Below are positions 1 through 5,294 of a DNA stretch of 5,950 nt, one piece after another (the first letter of the stretch is position 1; each line of letters opens with the position of its first letter). The notes beneath the pieces are model-generated. The model made no database searches and was not told the origin of the DNA. It was given only the letters and a program-made list of their open reading frames with translations. Source of the DNA: CAYRPN01 sp964426135. GTDB taxonomy: Bacteria > Planctomycetota > Phycisphaerae > Phycisphaerales > Phycisphaeraceae. The stretch is from positions 1-5,950 of the forward strand of contig CAYRPN010000212.1 in assembly GCA_964426135.1 (NCBI GenBank), written 5' to 3'. The translations under genes and the position numbers were made by a program.

Positions 1-63
1 AGGGGGTCGATCGTAACCAGTTGTCGTTATTCGACTAATGACCGGACACTACTGACCGGGAAT

Positions 64-92
64 GTGAAATTCCTGCAAGGTCACGGTAGAAT
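64..92 (+). promoter_or_regulatory. Candidate sigma-70-like promoter of the methyltransferase gene
   Basis: GTGAAA at 64-69 (four of six matches to TTGACA) and TAGAAT at 87-92 (five of six matches to TATAAT) are separated by 17 nt. Transcription would start near 98-100, leaving a leader of about 60 nt before the start codon at 158. A 7-nt direct repeat, TGACCGG, lies just upstream at 39-45 and 53-59, 14 nt apart. It could be a pair of operator half-sites, but it is short enough to be chance. The promoter call rests only on the two hexamers and their position. Confidence 0.35.
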
Positions 93-157
93 CCCAGACG
101 GCTATTCATCTGCATCCGCTGTCGCCACCAGTTTGCACGACCAGCAGGAGTTCCCGC

Positions 158-868
158 ATGTCCGCCAAAATGCGCGAAGAGTCGACCAAGAAGCAGTACG
201 ACGTCTGGGCGTGGTTCTACGACCGCACCTTCGGCGCGCTGGTGGCACGCAGGCAGCGGCGAGCGCTGGAGCAGGTTCGGCCCAGGCCGGGGGATCGCGT
301 GCTGGACCTGGGCGTGGGCACGGGCATGACCTTGCCGCATTATCCGAAGGACATCCACGTCGTGGGCGTCGACCTGAGCTTGGGCATGCTCAAGAAGGCG
401 GCGACCAAGATCAACGAAAACGGGTTGCACCATTGCACGCTGATTCAAACGGACGCGATGCTGCCGCCGTTTGCCGATGAAAGCTTCGACCACGTTGTGA
501 TCACGCACGTCATCAGCGTCGTCAGCGAACCGCACAAGCTGCTTCAGTGGGCACAGCGACTGGTGAAACCGGGCGGCCGGATCGTGATGCTCAATCATTT
601 CCAATCGACGCAGCCCGTCGTGGCGTGGGTGGAAAAAGTGCTGAACCCCGTGTTCGTGAAGATCGGCTGGCGCAGCGACCTGCCTCTGGAAGACGTGCTG
701 ACGGGCGTCGACCTGGAGGTGGATTACTGCTTCAAAACGAGCATGATCGACATCTGGCGCATCGTGGTGCTGACCAAGCCCGCCGCGGACAGTCCGCGCC
801 GCAAGTCCAAGGGCGTGGCGATGCTGCCGACTGCGGAACCAAACGGAACGCCGGCGCTGGCGTCGTAA
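158..868 (+). CDS. pmtA: Class I SAM-dependent methyltransferase, PmtA-like (probable phosphatidylethanolamine N-methyltransferase)
   Basis: This 236-residue protein is a Rossmann-fold methyltransferase using S-adenosylmethionine. Motif I is VLDLGVGTG (residues 48-56), followed by the ribose-binding acidic residue in GVDLS (D72), an adenine-side TDAMLPPF (D99), and the post-motif VKPGG (136-140) with IVMLNHF (142-148). The N-terminal YDVWAWFYDRTFG (14-26) and the NHF segment resemble soluble bacterial PmtA enzymes, which methylate phosphatidylethanolamine stepwise to phosphatidylcholine at the inner face of the membrane. Length fits that family. The last roughly 25 residues form a basic then Pro/Ala-rich tail that is probably disordered. 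The start at 158 has AGGAG at 146-150, 7 nt upstream. A palindromic repeat begins 28 nt after the stop. It could instead be a UbiE-like quinone or another small-molecule methyltransferase. The fold is near certain; the PmtA substrate is about 60 percent sure. Confidence 0.88.
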   Translation: MSAKMREESTKKQYDVWAWFYDRTFGALVARRQRRALEQVRPRPGDRVLDLGVGTGMTLPHYPKDIHVVGVDLSLGMLKKAATKINENGLHHCTLIQTDAMLPPFADESFDHVVITHVISVVSEPHKLLQWAQRLVKPGGRIVMLNHFQSTQPVVAWVEKVLNPVFVKIGWRSDLPLEDVLTGVDLEVDYCFKTSMIDIWRIVVLTKPAADSPRRKSKGVAMLPTAEPNGTPALAS

Positions 869-896
869 CGATTTTTCTTCGGCTCCGACTCCGGCC

Positions 897-931
897 CCCT
901 CTCCCGCCGGGAGAGGGCTGGGGTGAGGGCA
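897..931 (+). repeat. GC-rich palindromic dispersed repeat, copy 1
   Basis: A perfect inverted repeat with 10-bp arms CCCTCTCCCG (897-906) and CGGGAGAGGG (908-917) around one central base is followed by CTGGGGTGAGGGCA (918-931). As RNA it would fold as a 9-bp stem with a 3-nt loop. It begins 28 bp after the methyltransferase stop, so it could act as a transcript end or mRNA stabiliser, but no T-run follows it. Its reverse complement occurs at 1106-1140 with 34 of 35 positions identical. Confidence 0.85.
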
Positions 932-993
932 AGACAACCTTGGACTTTCAGGCAAGCCCCCAGCGCTCCCTTTTTCCGCCTCCCCTCTCATTC

Positions 994-1077
994 TCGCACT
1001 TCGCACATCGCACTTCTCGCTTCCCACTTTGCACTTTCTACTTTTCACTTTGCACTCTGCTCGCTGCAGTTCGCAAT
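994..1077 (+). repeat. Degenerate tandem 7-bp repeat, consensus TYGCACT
   Basis: Reading in sevens from 994 gives TCGCACT, TCGCACA, TCGCACT, TCTCGCT, TCCCACT, TTGCACT, TTCTACT, TTTCACT, TTGCACT (to 1056), then two diverged units and TCGCAAT (1071-1077). The register holds over twelve units with no insertion or deletion. The strand is strongly pyrimidine-rich. On the minus strand the unit is AGTGCRA, which gives a repetitive peptide in open frames. It lies between the two inverted copies of the palindromic repeat. Function is unknown; options are neutral slippage-derived DNA or an array of protein-binding sites. Confidence 0.7.
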
Positions 1078-1105
1078 CAACTCGATACCCGCGCACTTTT
1101 TTTCC

Positions 1106-1140
1106 TGCCCTCACCCTAGCCCTCTCCCGGCGGGAGAGGG
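1106..1140 (-). repeat. GC-rich palindromic dispersed repeat, copy 2 (inverted relative to copy 1)
   Basis: This is the reverse complement of copy 1 with one difference in 35 positions. Arms CCCTCTCCCG (1120-1129) and CGGGAGAGGG (1131-1140) surround one base, and the asymmetric part TGCCCTCACCCTAG (1106-1119) precedes them. The direction of the asymmetric part shows the inverted orientation. It ends 21 bp before the -35 element of the lptD promoter. Confidence 0.85.
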
Positions 1141-1161
1141 GATCGGAGCGACCGGCACACG

Positions 1162-1189
1162 TTGCCCCACTCTCGCGCCTCCTTATAAT
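1162..1189 (+). promoter_or_regulatory. Probable sigma-70-like promoter of lptD
   Basis: A perfect TATAAT at 1184-1189 is preceded by TTGCCC at 1162-1167 (four of six matches to TTGACA) with a 16-nt spacer. Transcription would start near 1196, giving a leader of about 80 nt before the lptD start at 1276. The perfect -10 box is notable in such GC-rich sequence. Its position between the repeats and lptD suggests that lptD is transcribed separately from the methyltransferase gene. Confidence 0.6.
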
Positions 1190-1275
1190 CGCCGCCTGAC
1201 GTCGAGTGTCGGTTTGCATGACACCCGGCGACCAGCGATTTCTCCGCGGCTTTCCGCCAACAAGGTTGCGACTGC

Positions 1276-4200
1276 ATGATCGGGACTTCCTCTGCACGGG
1301 ACGGATTCCAACGCGGCAACCGATCGTCGGGCGGCGCGGGCTGTGCCGTGACGGCAATTCTGCTGCTCGCGCTGGCGATGTCGCTGCCTATCCATCCGCG
1401 CGTCGCATTGGCGCAGGACGCGAAAGCACCGGTTGCCACGTCCACGCCCGCCGGCTCCGACGATCCCACCACCGTCATCGCCGGTTCGAGAGCCCAATTA
1501 CCCCTGGCTGATCCTGTCCTGGCCAAGGACGCCAAACTCTTCGGCCAGCGCGCCAGCGTCTGGACCGTCTCCGGCACCCAGTTCGCCCTGCTCGACGGAG
1601 ACGTCTCCTTTGCCGTGGGCGGCTACGGCTTCCGCGGCGATCGCGCTTCCGTCCGCATCGACACCGAAACCGTCGGCGGCAAGCGCGTTCGTCACCTGGC
1701 GGTTTACCTCATGAATGCCCGCACGCTGGCCGGCGCCGGCGCCATCACCGCCGAGGGTGGCAAGCTCTTCGTCACCGTCTCCATCACCGGCCAGATCGAT
1801 CTGTCCACCGATGCCTGGAGGGACGAATCCGCGGCCGCCGATCCGCTGGTGACCGAAGCGCACGCACGCCTGCTCCGTCACCTCGCCTCGATCAGCCTCA
1901 GCACGCAGCCCGTACCGACCACGGCGAAAACGCATACGCCCATCGTCGGTCCCGATGGCGTATCGTCCACGGCGGCCTCGGACTCGACCCGCGGCGCCGG
2001 CGGCATCCCGTCGCAGCGCATCTTCGACGCCAACGGCACCATCGCTTTCAGCGCCGACAAATTCGTCTTCGAGAAGGGCAAGCCCGACGAGAAGGGGAAA
2101 GTGACCGAGAGCGCCGTCAGCCTGATGGGCCGGGTGCGCGTCGTGTATCAGGATGCCAAGGAAGAATCCACGATGACGCTGCGGGCGGAGAATGCGGTGA
2201 TCTTCCTCGCCGGCGACAATATCGCCTCCATCGGCGGCAACCGCACCAAGGCGGGCGATGTCCGCGGAATCTATTTGGAAGACAACGTCGTCGTCACCCA
2301 CGGCGACTACACCGTGCGGGCTCCGCGCATCTACTACGACGTGGCGCAGAACAAGGCGCTGCTGCTGGAGGCCGTGCTCTTCGCCTGGGATGTGAAGCGG
2401 CAGATTCCGCTTTACATGCGCGGCGAGAAACTGAAGCAGGAATCGGCCCGCAATTGGACGGCTGAAGGGGTGCAGTTGACCACCAGCGAGTTCGCCGAGC
2501 CGCACGTCGCCATCGGCGCCGACCGCGTGACGTTCCGCCAGGAGCAGCGCCGCGATGGCACCGTGGCAAACAAGTTCACGGCGGACAACTCCACGATTCG
2601 CGTCTGGGGCGCGCCGGTCTTCTACACGCCGGGCATGGCTGGCGAGGCGAATGAGATTCCGTTGCGCCGGCTCGATGTGGGCTACAGCAGCAAGAGCGGC
2701 CCGGAAATTCGCAGCCGCTGGGATGTGTTCTCGCTACTCAGTCGTGAAGCGCCCGAAGGCGTCGACCTGACCGCACAGGCGGACTGGCGCGGCGAGCATG
2801 GGCCGGGGCTGGGCCTGAACCTCGACTACAACCGGCCGGAAATGCTGGGCTTTCTCGACAGCTATCTCGTGATCGGCGACAACGGCGAAGACGAACTGAG
2901 CGATACACGCTCCGTCGCGCAGGACGGCGACACCCGCGGCTTCATTCACGCCCTGCACCGAGGCTACCTCAGCAACGACTGGGAAATGACGCTGGAGCTC
3001 AGTTACGTATCCGACCCCACCTTCCTCGAGGAATACTTCCGCAGCGAGGCGGAGACGAGCAAGAATTACGAGACCGCCATTTACCTGAAGAAGCAGACGG
3101 ACACGACGGCCTTCACATTCCTGGCACAGGCCGAGATCAACGACTTCACGCCGCAGCTCACCACCCTGCAGGCGCCCGGCTACACCGTCGAGCGGCATCC
3201 GGAACTGCAATGGCGGCAAATCGGCGAAAGCCTGTTCGGCAACCGCGTGACTTACTTCGGCGAGTCGCGCGCCAGCTACATGCGCATCCGCGCCGGCGAC
3301 GACTCACCGGCGGACCGCGGCTTCAACAATTTCGCCAGCGCATTCGTCTTCGGCATCCCGCTGGCCACCACCGAGTTCGAGGACGCGCTCACCGCCACGG
3401 GCGTCCCCAACGAGCACCGCCTGCGCGTCGACACCCGCCACGAACTGATGGCGCCGTTGAAGCTCTCGATCTTCAACATCACTCCCTATGTCTCGGGCCG
3501 GCTTACCGGTTATGACGATGACTTCGTCGAGTTCGCCGGCGAAAACGATCAATACCGCGCGTTCGGCACCGTCGGCGCCCGCATCCAGACGCACTTCAGC
3601 AAGGTGTACGAGGACGTGAACGATCGTGTGTTCGATCTGCGCCGCCTGCGGCACATCGTTGAACCGGCCGTCGATCTGTCCTACGCCGGCTCCACCGTGA
3701 ACCCGGAGGACATCCCCGTCTACGACAACGATGTCGAAGCCCTGAACGAAGGCTACACCGTGCGCCTCGGCCTGCGCAACACCTTTCAGACGCAGCGCGG
3801 CGGCGAAGGACGCTGGCGCGACGTGGACTGGCTCACCATCGACACCGACCTGATCTTCCGCGGCGACGACGCCAGCATCACCGCACCCATCGCGCGGTAC
3901 TTCAGCTACCGCCCGGAATACAGCCCCGGCGGCGATCATTTTTACTCCCGCGTCATGTGGGCCGTGTCCGAAGCGCTGGCGGCGGCGGGCGAGGTGACTT
4001 GGGATTTCGAGACGGAGCAGCTTGCCCAATGGCGCGCCGGCGTGACGTACCAGGCGTCACCGGTGTTGACCTGGTTCGCCGATTACAGCCGCGTCGATGC
4101 GATTCCATCGAGCCTGTTCAGTTGGGGCTTTACGTACGAACTGACCGTGAAGTACCAGCTCGCCTTCCGCCACATTGTTGACCTGGAAGAGAACCAGATG

Positions 4201-4365
4201 CGCGGCATCGAGGCGGTGCTCGTGCGCAAGCTCCCACGCTGGCAACTGGCGGTGTTCTTCGCCGTCGACGACATCGACGACGACAAAACCATCGGCATCG
4301 TCCTGATCCCCGACGGCGTGAAGACCAGCCGGCTCGATCGGCCGTTCAGCGGGTGGTTGTACTGA
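1276..4365 (+). CDS. lptD: LptD/OstA-family outer-membrane LPS-assembly protein
   Basis: LptD is the outer-membrane beta-barrel that receives lipopolysaccharide from the periplasmic Lpt bridge and inserts it into the outer leaflet. This 1029-residue version starts with a signal peptide: arginines at 8, 13 and 16, a hydrophobic core at about 24-39, and likely cleavage after VALA (residue 46). Next comes an OstA-like stretch around 86-185 (LLDGDVSF with a GDRASVRID strand), a Ser/Thr-rich linker, then the main OstA/LptA-like beta-jellyroll at about 249-388 (for example NVVVTHGDYTVRAPRIYYD). TTSEF at 402-406 leads to a barrel of amphipathic strands from about 465 to the end, including the LptD-like RHIVEP (792-797) and EDIPVY (811-816). 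It is longer than the E. coli protein (about 780 residues), mostly through the N-terminus. The mature chain has no cysteine. The final residue is tyrosine, acceptable for a barrel end. The start at 1276 has only a weak AAGG at 1262-1265, but it places the signal peptide properly. No LptE, LptA or other lpt gene is adjacent. Confidence 0.87.
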   Translation: MIGTSSARDGFQRGNRSSGGAGCAVTAILLLALAMSLPIHPRVALAQDAKAPVATSTPAGSDDPTTVIAGSRAQLPLADPVLAKDAKLFGQRASVWTVSGTQFALLDGDVSFAVGGYGFRGDRASVRIDTETVGGKRVRHLAVYLMNARTLAGAGAITAEGGKLFVTVSITGQIDLSTDAWRDESAAADPLVTEAHARLLRHLASISLSTQPVPTTAKTHTPIVGPDGVSSTAASDSTRGAGGIPSQRIFDANGTIAFSADKFVFEKGKPDEKGKVTESAVSLMGRVRVVYQDAKEESTMTLRAENAVIFLAGDNIASIGGNRTKAGDVRGIYLEDNVVVTHGDYTVRAPRIYYDVAQNKALLLEAVLFAWDVKRQIPLYMRGEKLKQESARNWTAEGVQLTTSEFAEPHVAIGADRVTFRQEQRRDGTVANKFTADNSTIRVWGAPVFYTPGMAGEANEIPLRRLDVGYSSKSGPEIRSRWDVFSLLSREAPEGVDLTAQADWRGEHGPGLGLNLDYNRPEMLGFLDSYLVIGDNGEDELSDTRSVAQDGDTRGFIHALHRGYLSNDWEMTLELSYVSDPTFLEEYFRSEAETSKNYETAIYLKKQTDTTAFTFLAQAEINDFTPQLTTLQAPGYTVERHPELQWRQIGESLFGNRVTYFGESRASYMRIRAGDDSPADRGFNNFASAFVFGIPLATTEFEDALTATGVPNEHRLRVDTRHELMAPLKLSIFNITPYVSGRLTGYDDDFVEFAGENDQYRAFGTVGARIQTHFSKVYEDVNDRVFDLRRLRHIVEPAVDLSYAGSTVNPEDIPVYDNDVEALNEGYTVRLGLRNTFQTQRGGEGRWRDVDWLTIDTDLIFRGDDASITAPIARYFSYRPEYSPGGDHFYSRVMWAVSEALAAAGEVTWDFETEQLAQWRAGVTYQASPVLTWFADYSRVDAIPSSLFSWGFTYELTVKYQLAFRHIVDLEENQMRGIEAVLVRKLPRWQLAVFFAVDDIDDDKTIGIVLIPDGVKTSRLDRPFSGWLY

Positions 4366-4448
4366 GAGGAAGAGAGCAAGAGACAGAGAGAGAGAAGAGA
4401 AGAGAAGAGAAGAGAAGAGAAAAAGAAAAGAGAGAAAGAGGAGGGAGA
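4364..4448 (+). repeat. Polypurine tract with a pentamer (AGAGA)6 mirror repeat
   Basis: Starting inside the lptD stop codon, 85 nt contain only two pyrimidines (C at 4377 and 4384), and 4385-4448 is 64 nt of pure purine. Positions 4391-4420 are six exact copies of AGAGA. Because AGAGA reads the same reversed, this is a perfect 30-nt mirror repeat, the class of sequence that can form an intramolecular triplex (H-DNA) when supercoiled. Pentamer repeats are also prone to slippage, so copy number may vary between strains. It sits in the 3' untranslated region of lptD. Confidence 0.85.
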
Positions 4449-4454
4449 TGCAGG

Positions 4455-4509
4455 GCCCATTCGGATGGGCGGGGCAGGAGGCCTCAACCGGGTGGCCGGG
4501 GCAGGAGGC
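4455..4509 (+). repeat. Small hairpin followed by a 13-bp direct repeat
   Basis: GCCCAT (4455-4460) and ATGGGC (4465-4470) form a 6-bp stem with loop TCGG. The 13-mer CGGGGCAGGAGGC occurs at 4470-4482 and again at 4497-4509, 27 bp apart, with related flanks (TGGGCGGGG versus TGGCCGGGG). This may be a decayed tandem duplication of a 27-bp unit. The hairpin could pause transcription after lptD, but there is no following T-run. Confidence 0.5.
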
Positions 4510-4670
4510 TTGGCGGATGCCCCGGAACGGTTCACCTTGCTTTGACGAATTTCACTACTCGCATCCTTGGCCGACGGGAGCGCGCCCAACCGGGGCTTCC
4601 GCGGACTCCAGCCCCGACCACCCGAGAAGCACTCCGACTGCTGCGTTAAGAAACGGGCCCGAAATAATTT

Positions 4671-4737
4671 CCCCATTTAGCCGGCGGGCTCGCCCGCCGA
4701 GACGCCCTCGGCGGGCAAGCCCGCCGGCTAAATGAGG
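4671..4737. repeat. Long GC-rich palindrome, possible bidirectional terminator or REP-like element
   Basis: Arms of 27 nt (4675-4701 and 4707-4733) pair around the 5-nt loop ACGCC with a single mismatch. It becomes a G-U wobble in minus-strand RNA but a C-A mismatch in plus-strand RNA. CCCC before and GAGGG after extend the pairing, with one mismatch, to 4671-4737. Each arm starts ATTTAGCCGGCGGGC and itself contains smaller inverted parts (GGCGGGC and GCCCGCC), so it could fold in several ways. It lies between convergent genes, where a hairpin ending both transcripts would be expected. No T-run follows directly on either strand; the nearest plus-strand one is TTTTTT at 4756-4761. The structure suggests a dispersed repetitive extragenic palindrome. 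That it is dispersed is inference. Confidence 0.8.
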
Positions 4738-4762
4738 GACCGCCAATTCGCGAAGTTTTTTC

Positions 4763-4793
4763 GGCTCCATTCCTAACAATCGTCAGGCTCCAT
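4763..4793. repeat. Short inverted repeat flanked by direct repeats
   Basis: CCTAAC (4772-4777) and GTCAGG (4782-4787) form a 6-bp stem with one wobble and loop AATC. GGCTCCAT occurs at 4763-4770 and 4786-4793 on either side, the second copy overlapping the stem end. It lies 13 nt beyond the stop of the DUF309 gene (minus strand). It may be part of that transcript's 3' end, but the stem is short and chance cannot be excluded. Confidence 0.3.
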
Positions 4794-4805
4794 CCGGAAA
4801 GTTCT

Positions 4806-5294
4806 TCAGCTTGTAGCGCCGCGGCTATGCGGCTGCTTCGCAAACGGATCATAGCGCAGCACAATCTTCGGCGCTTGCGTCAAATCCACCGGCAGCGCCT
4901 GCCCGCGCGGCAGCGCCGGAGCGAATCGCTCCGGCGGCAGCGCGAAGATCGGATCCACCATGCGCTTCAGTCCCGCCAATAGCTCCGGAATATCCACGCC
5001 CATGTACACGTCGGGCAGGCCCGTGAACTTCGGCAGGCAACTTTCGTAGACGCTGCGCACCCCGCGCGGATTGCCCCGGCGAATGTGTTCGATCACCACC
5101 GCTGCCTGAATCAGGCCTTGATAGAACGGCTTCTTCGGCCCCTGCGCCGGCCGCCAGATGTCCTCCCACATCTCGTGCGCCTCAAACCATTCGCCGGTGT
5201 TGAAGAGCTCGATGCCCTTGTGGAACACCGCCGCTTCGTCGAGGTCTTCGGTGGAATGATGATGGCCCATGCGCGGAAATGGTACGCGGCTCAC
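4806..5294 (-). CDS. DUF309-family protein of unknown function
   Basis: This soluble protein of 162 residues carries the DUF309 signature: ELFNTGEWFEAHEMWEDIW (29-47), FYQGLIQAAV (57-66) and RRGNPRG (72-78). In this family the conserved His/Glu residues of the EAHE...WE helix and the glycine of QGLIQ lie in a small helical bundle; the biochemical role is not established. About 70 residues after the domain form a Pro-rich C-terminus ending near YDPFAKQPHSRG, with no family I recognise. I chose the GTG start at 5294. Its GTGA overlaps the stop of the upstream acetyltransferase gene, and GAAGGG at 5305-5300 gives a ribosome site 5 nt away. The alternative ATG at 5270 (MGHHHS) lacks any visible ribosome site but would still give an intact domain of 154 residues. 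Further upstream extension would only read antisense-frame sequence inside the acetyltransferase gene. Translational coupling is likely. It converges with lptD. Confidence 0.88.
   Translation of the reverse strand: MSRVPFPRMGHHHSTEDLDEAAVFHKGIELFNTGEWFEAHEMWEDIWRPAQGPKKPFYQGLIQAAVVIEHIRRGNPRGVRSVYESCLPKFTGLPDVYMGVDIPELLAGLKRMVDPIFALPPERFAPALPRGQALPVDLTQAPKIVLRYDPFAKQPHSRGATS

Larger units (their letters stand above)
869..1275. other. Gene-free region between the methyltransferase and lptD
   Basis: These 407 bp hold no convincing gene. In order they contain a palindromic repeat (897-931), a pyrimidine-rich tract with 7-bp periodicity (994-1077), a second palindromic repeat in the opposite orientation (1106-1140), the lptD promoter (1162-1189) and an 80-nt lptD leader. 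Open frames crossing here encode the repeats themselves: the minus strand gives a lysine- and cysteine-rich repetitive peptide from the heptamers and Pro/Gly/Glu-rich peptide from the palindromes. I take them as non-coding. Confidence 0.8.
4366..4805. other. Gene-free gap between convergent genes (lptD and the DUF309 gene)
   Basis: These 440 bp hold the polypurine tract (to 4448), a small hairpin and 13-bp direct repeat (4455-4509), about 160 bp with no structure I can name (4510-4670), a long palindrome (4671-4737), and about 70 bp leading to the 3' end of the DUF309 gene. Open frames of 60-100 codons cross it on both strands, but they translate the repeats into Arg/Gly/Pro-rich peptide and show no domain, so I do not call a gene. 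Transcription from both sides must stop here. Confidence 0.75.

Noticed and set aside
994..1077. The heptamer tract as a CRISPR array or plasmid-type iteron origin
   Set aside because: Units are 7 bp with no spacers, no cas gene is present, and there is no replication initiator gene or AT-rich opening region nearby.
1206..1257. Small hairpins in the lptD leader (GTGTC/GACAC at 1206-1224 and GCGG/CCGC at 1246-1257), as a possible riboswitch
   Set aside because: Stems are only 4-5 bp, do not match a known aptamer pattern, and are expected by chance in this base composition.
35..1357. A 440-codon open frame on the minus strand
   Set aside because: It lies antisense to the methyltransferase and lptD start, reads through both palindromic repeats and the heptamer tract, and shows no domain. 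High GC makes long antisense frames common.
1498..2505. A 335-codon open frame on the minus strand inside lptD
   Set aside because: Its composition mirrors the opposite strand, it has no recognisable motif, and the lptD frame covers it fully with clear protein features.
3304..4029. A 241-codon open frame on the minus strand inside lptD
   Set aside because: It is a shadow of the barrel-coding sequence, with no domain or ribosome site support.
4448..4735. A 95-codon plus-strand open frame in the gap after lptD
   Set aside because: It translates the 13-bp repeats and the long palindrome into Trp/Gly and Arg/Pro-rich peptide. The frame runs through the palindrome, as repeat-derived frames do.
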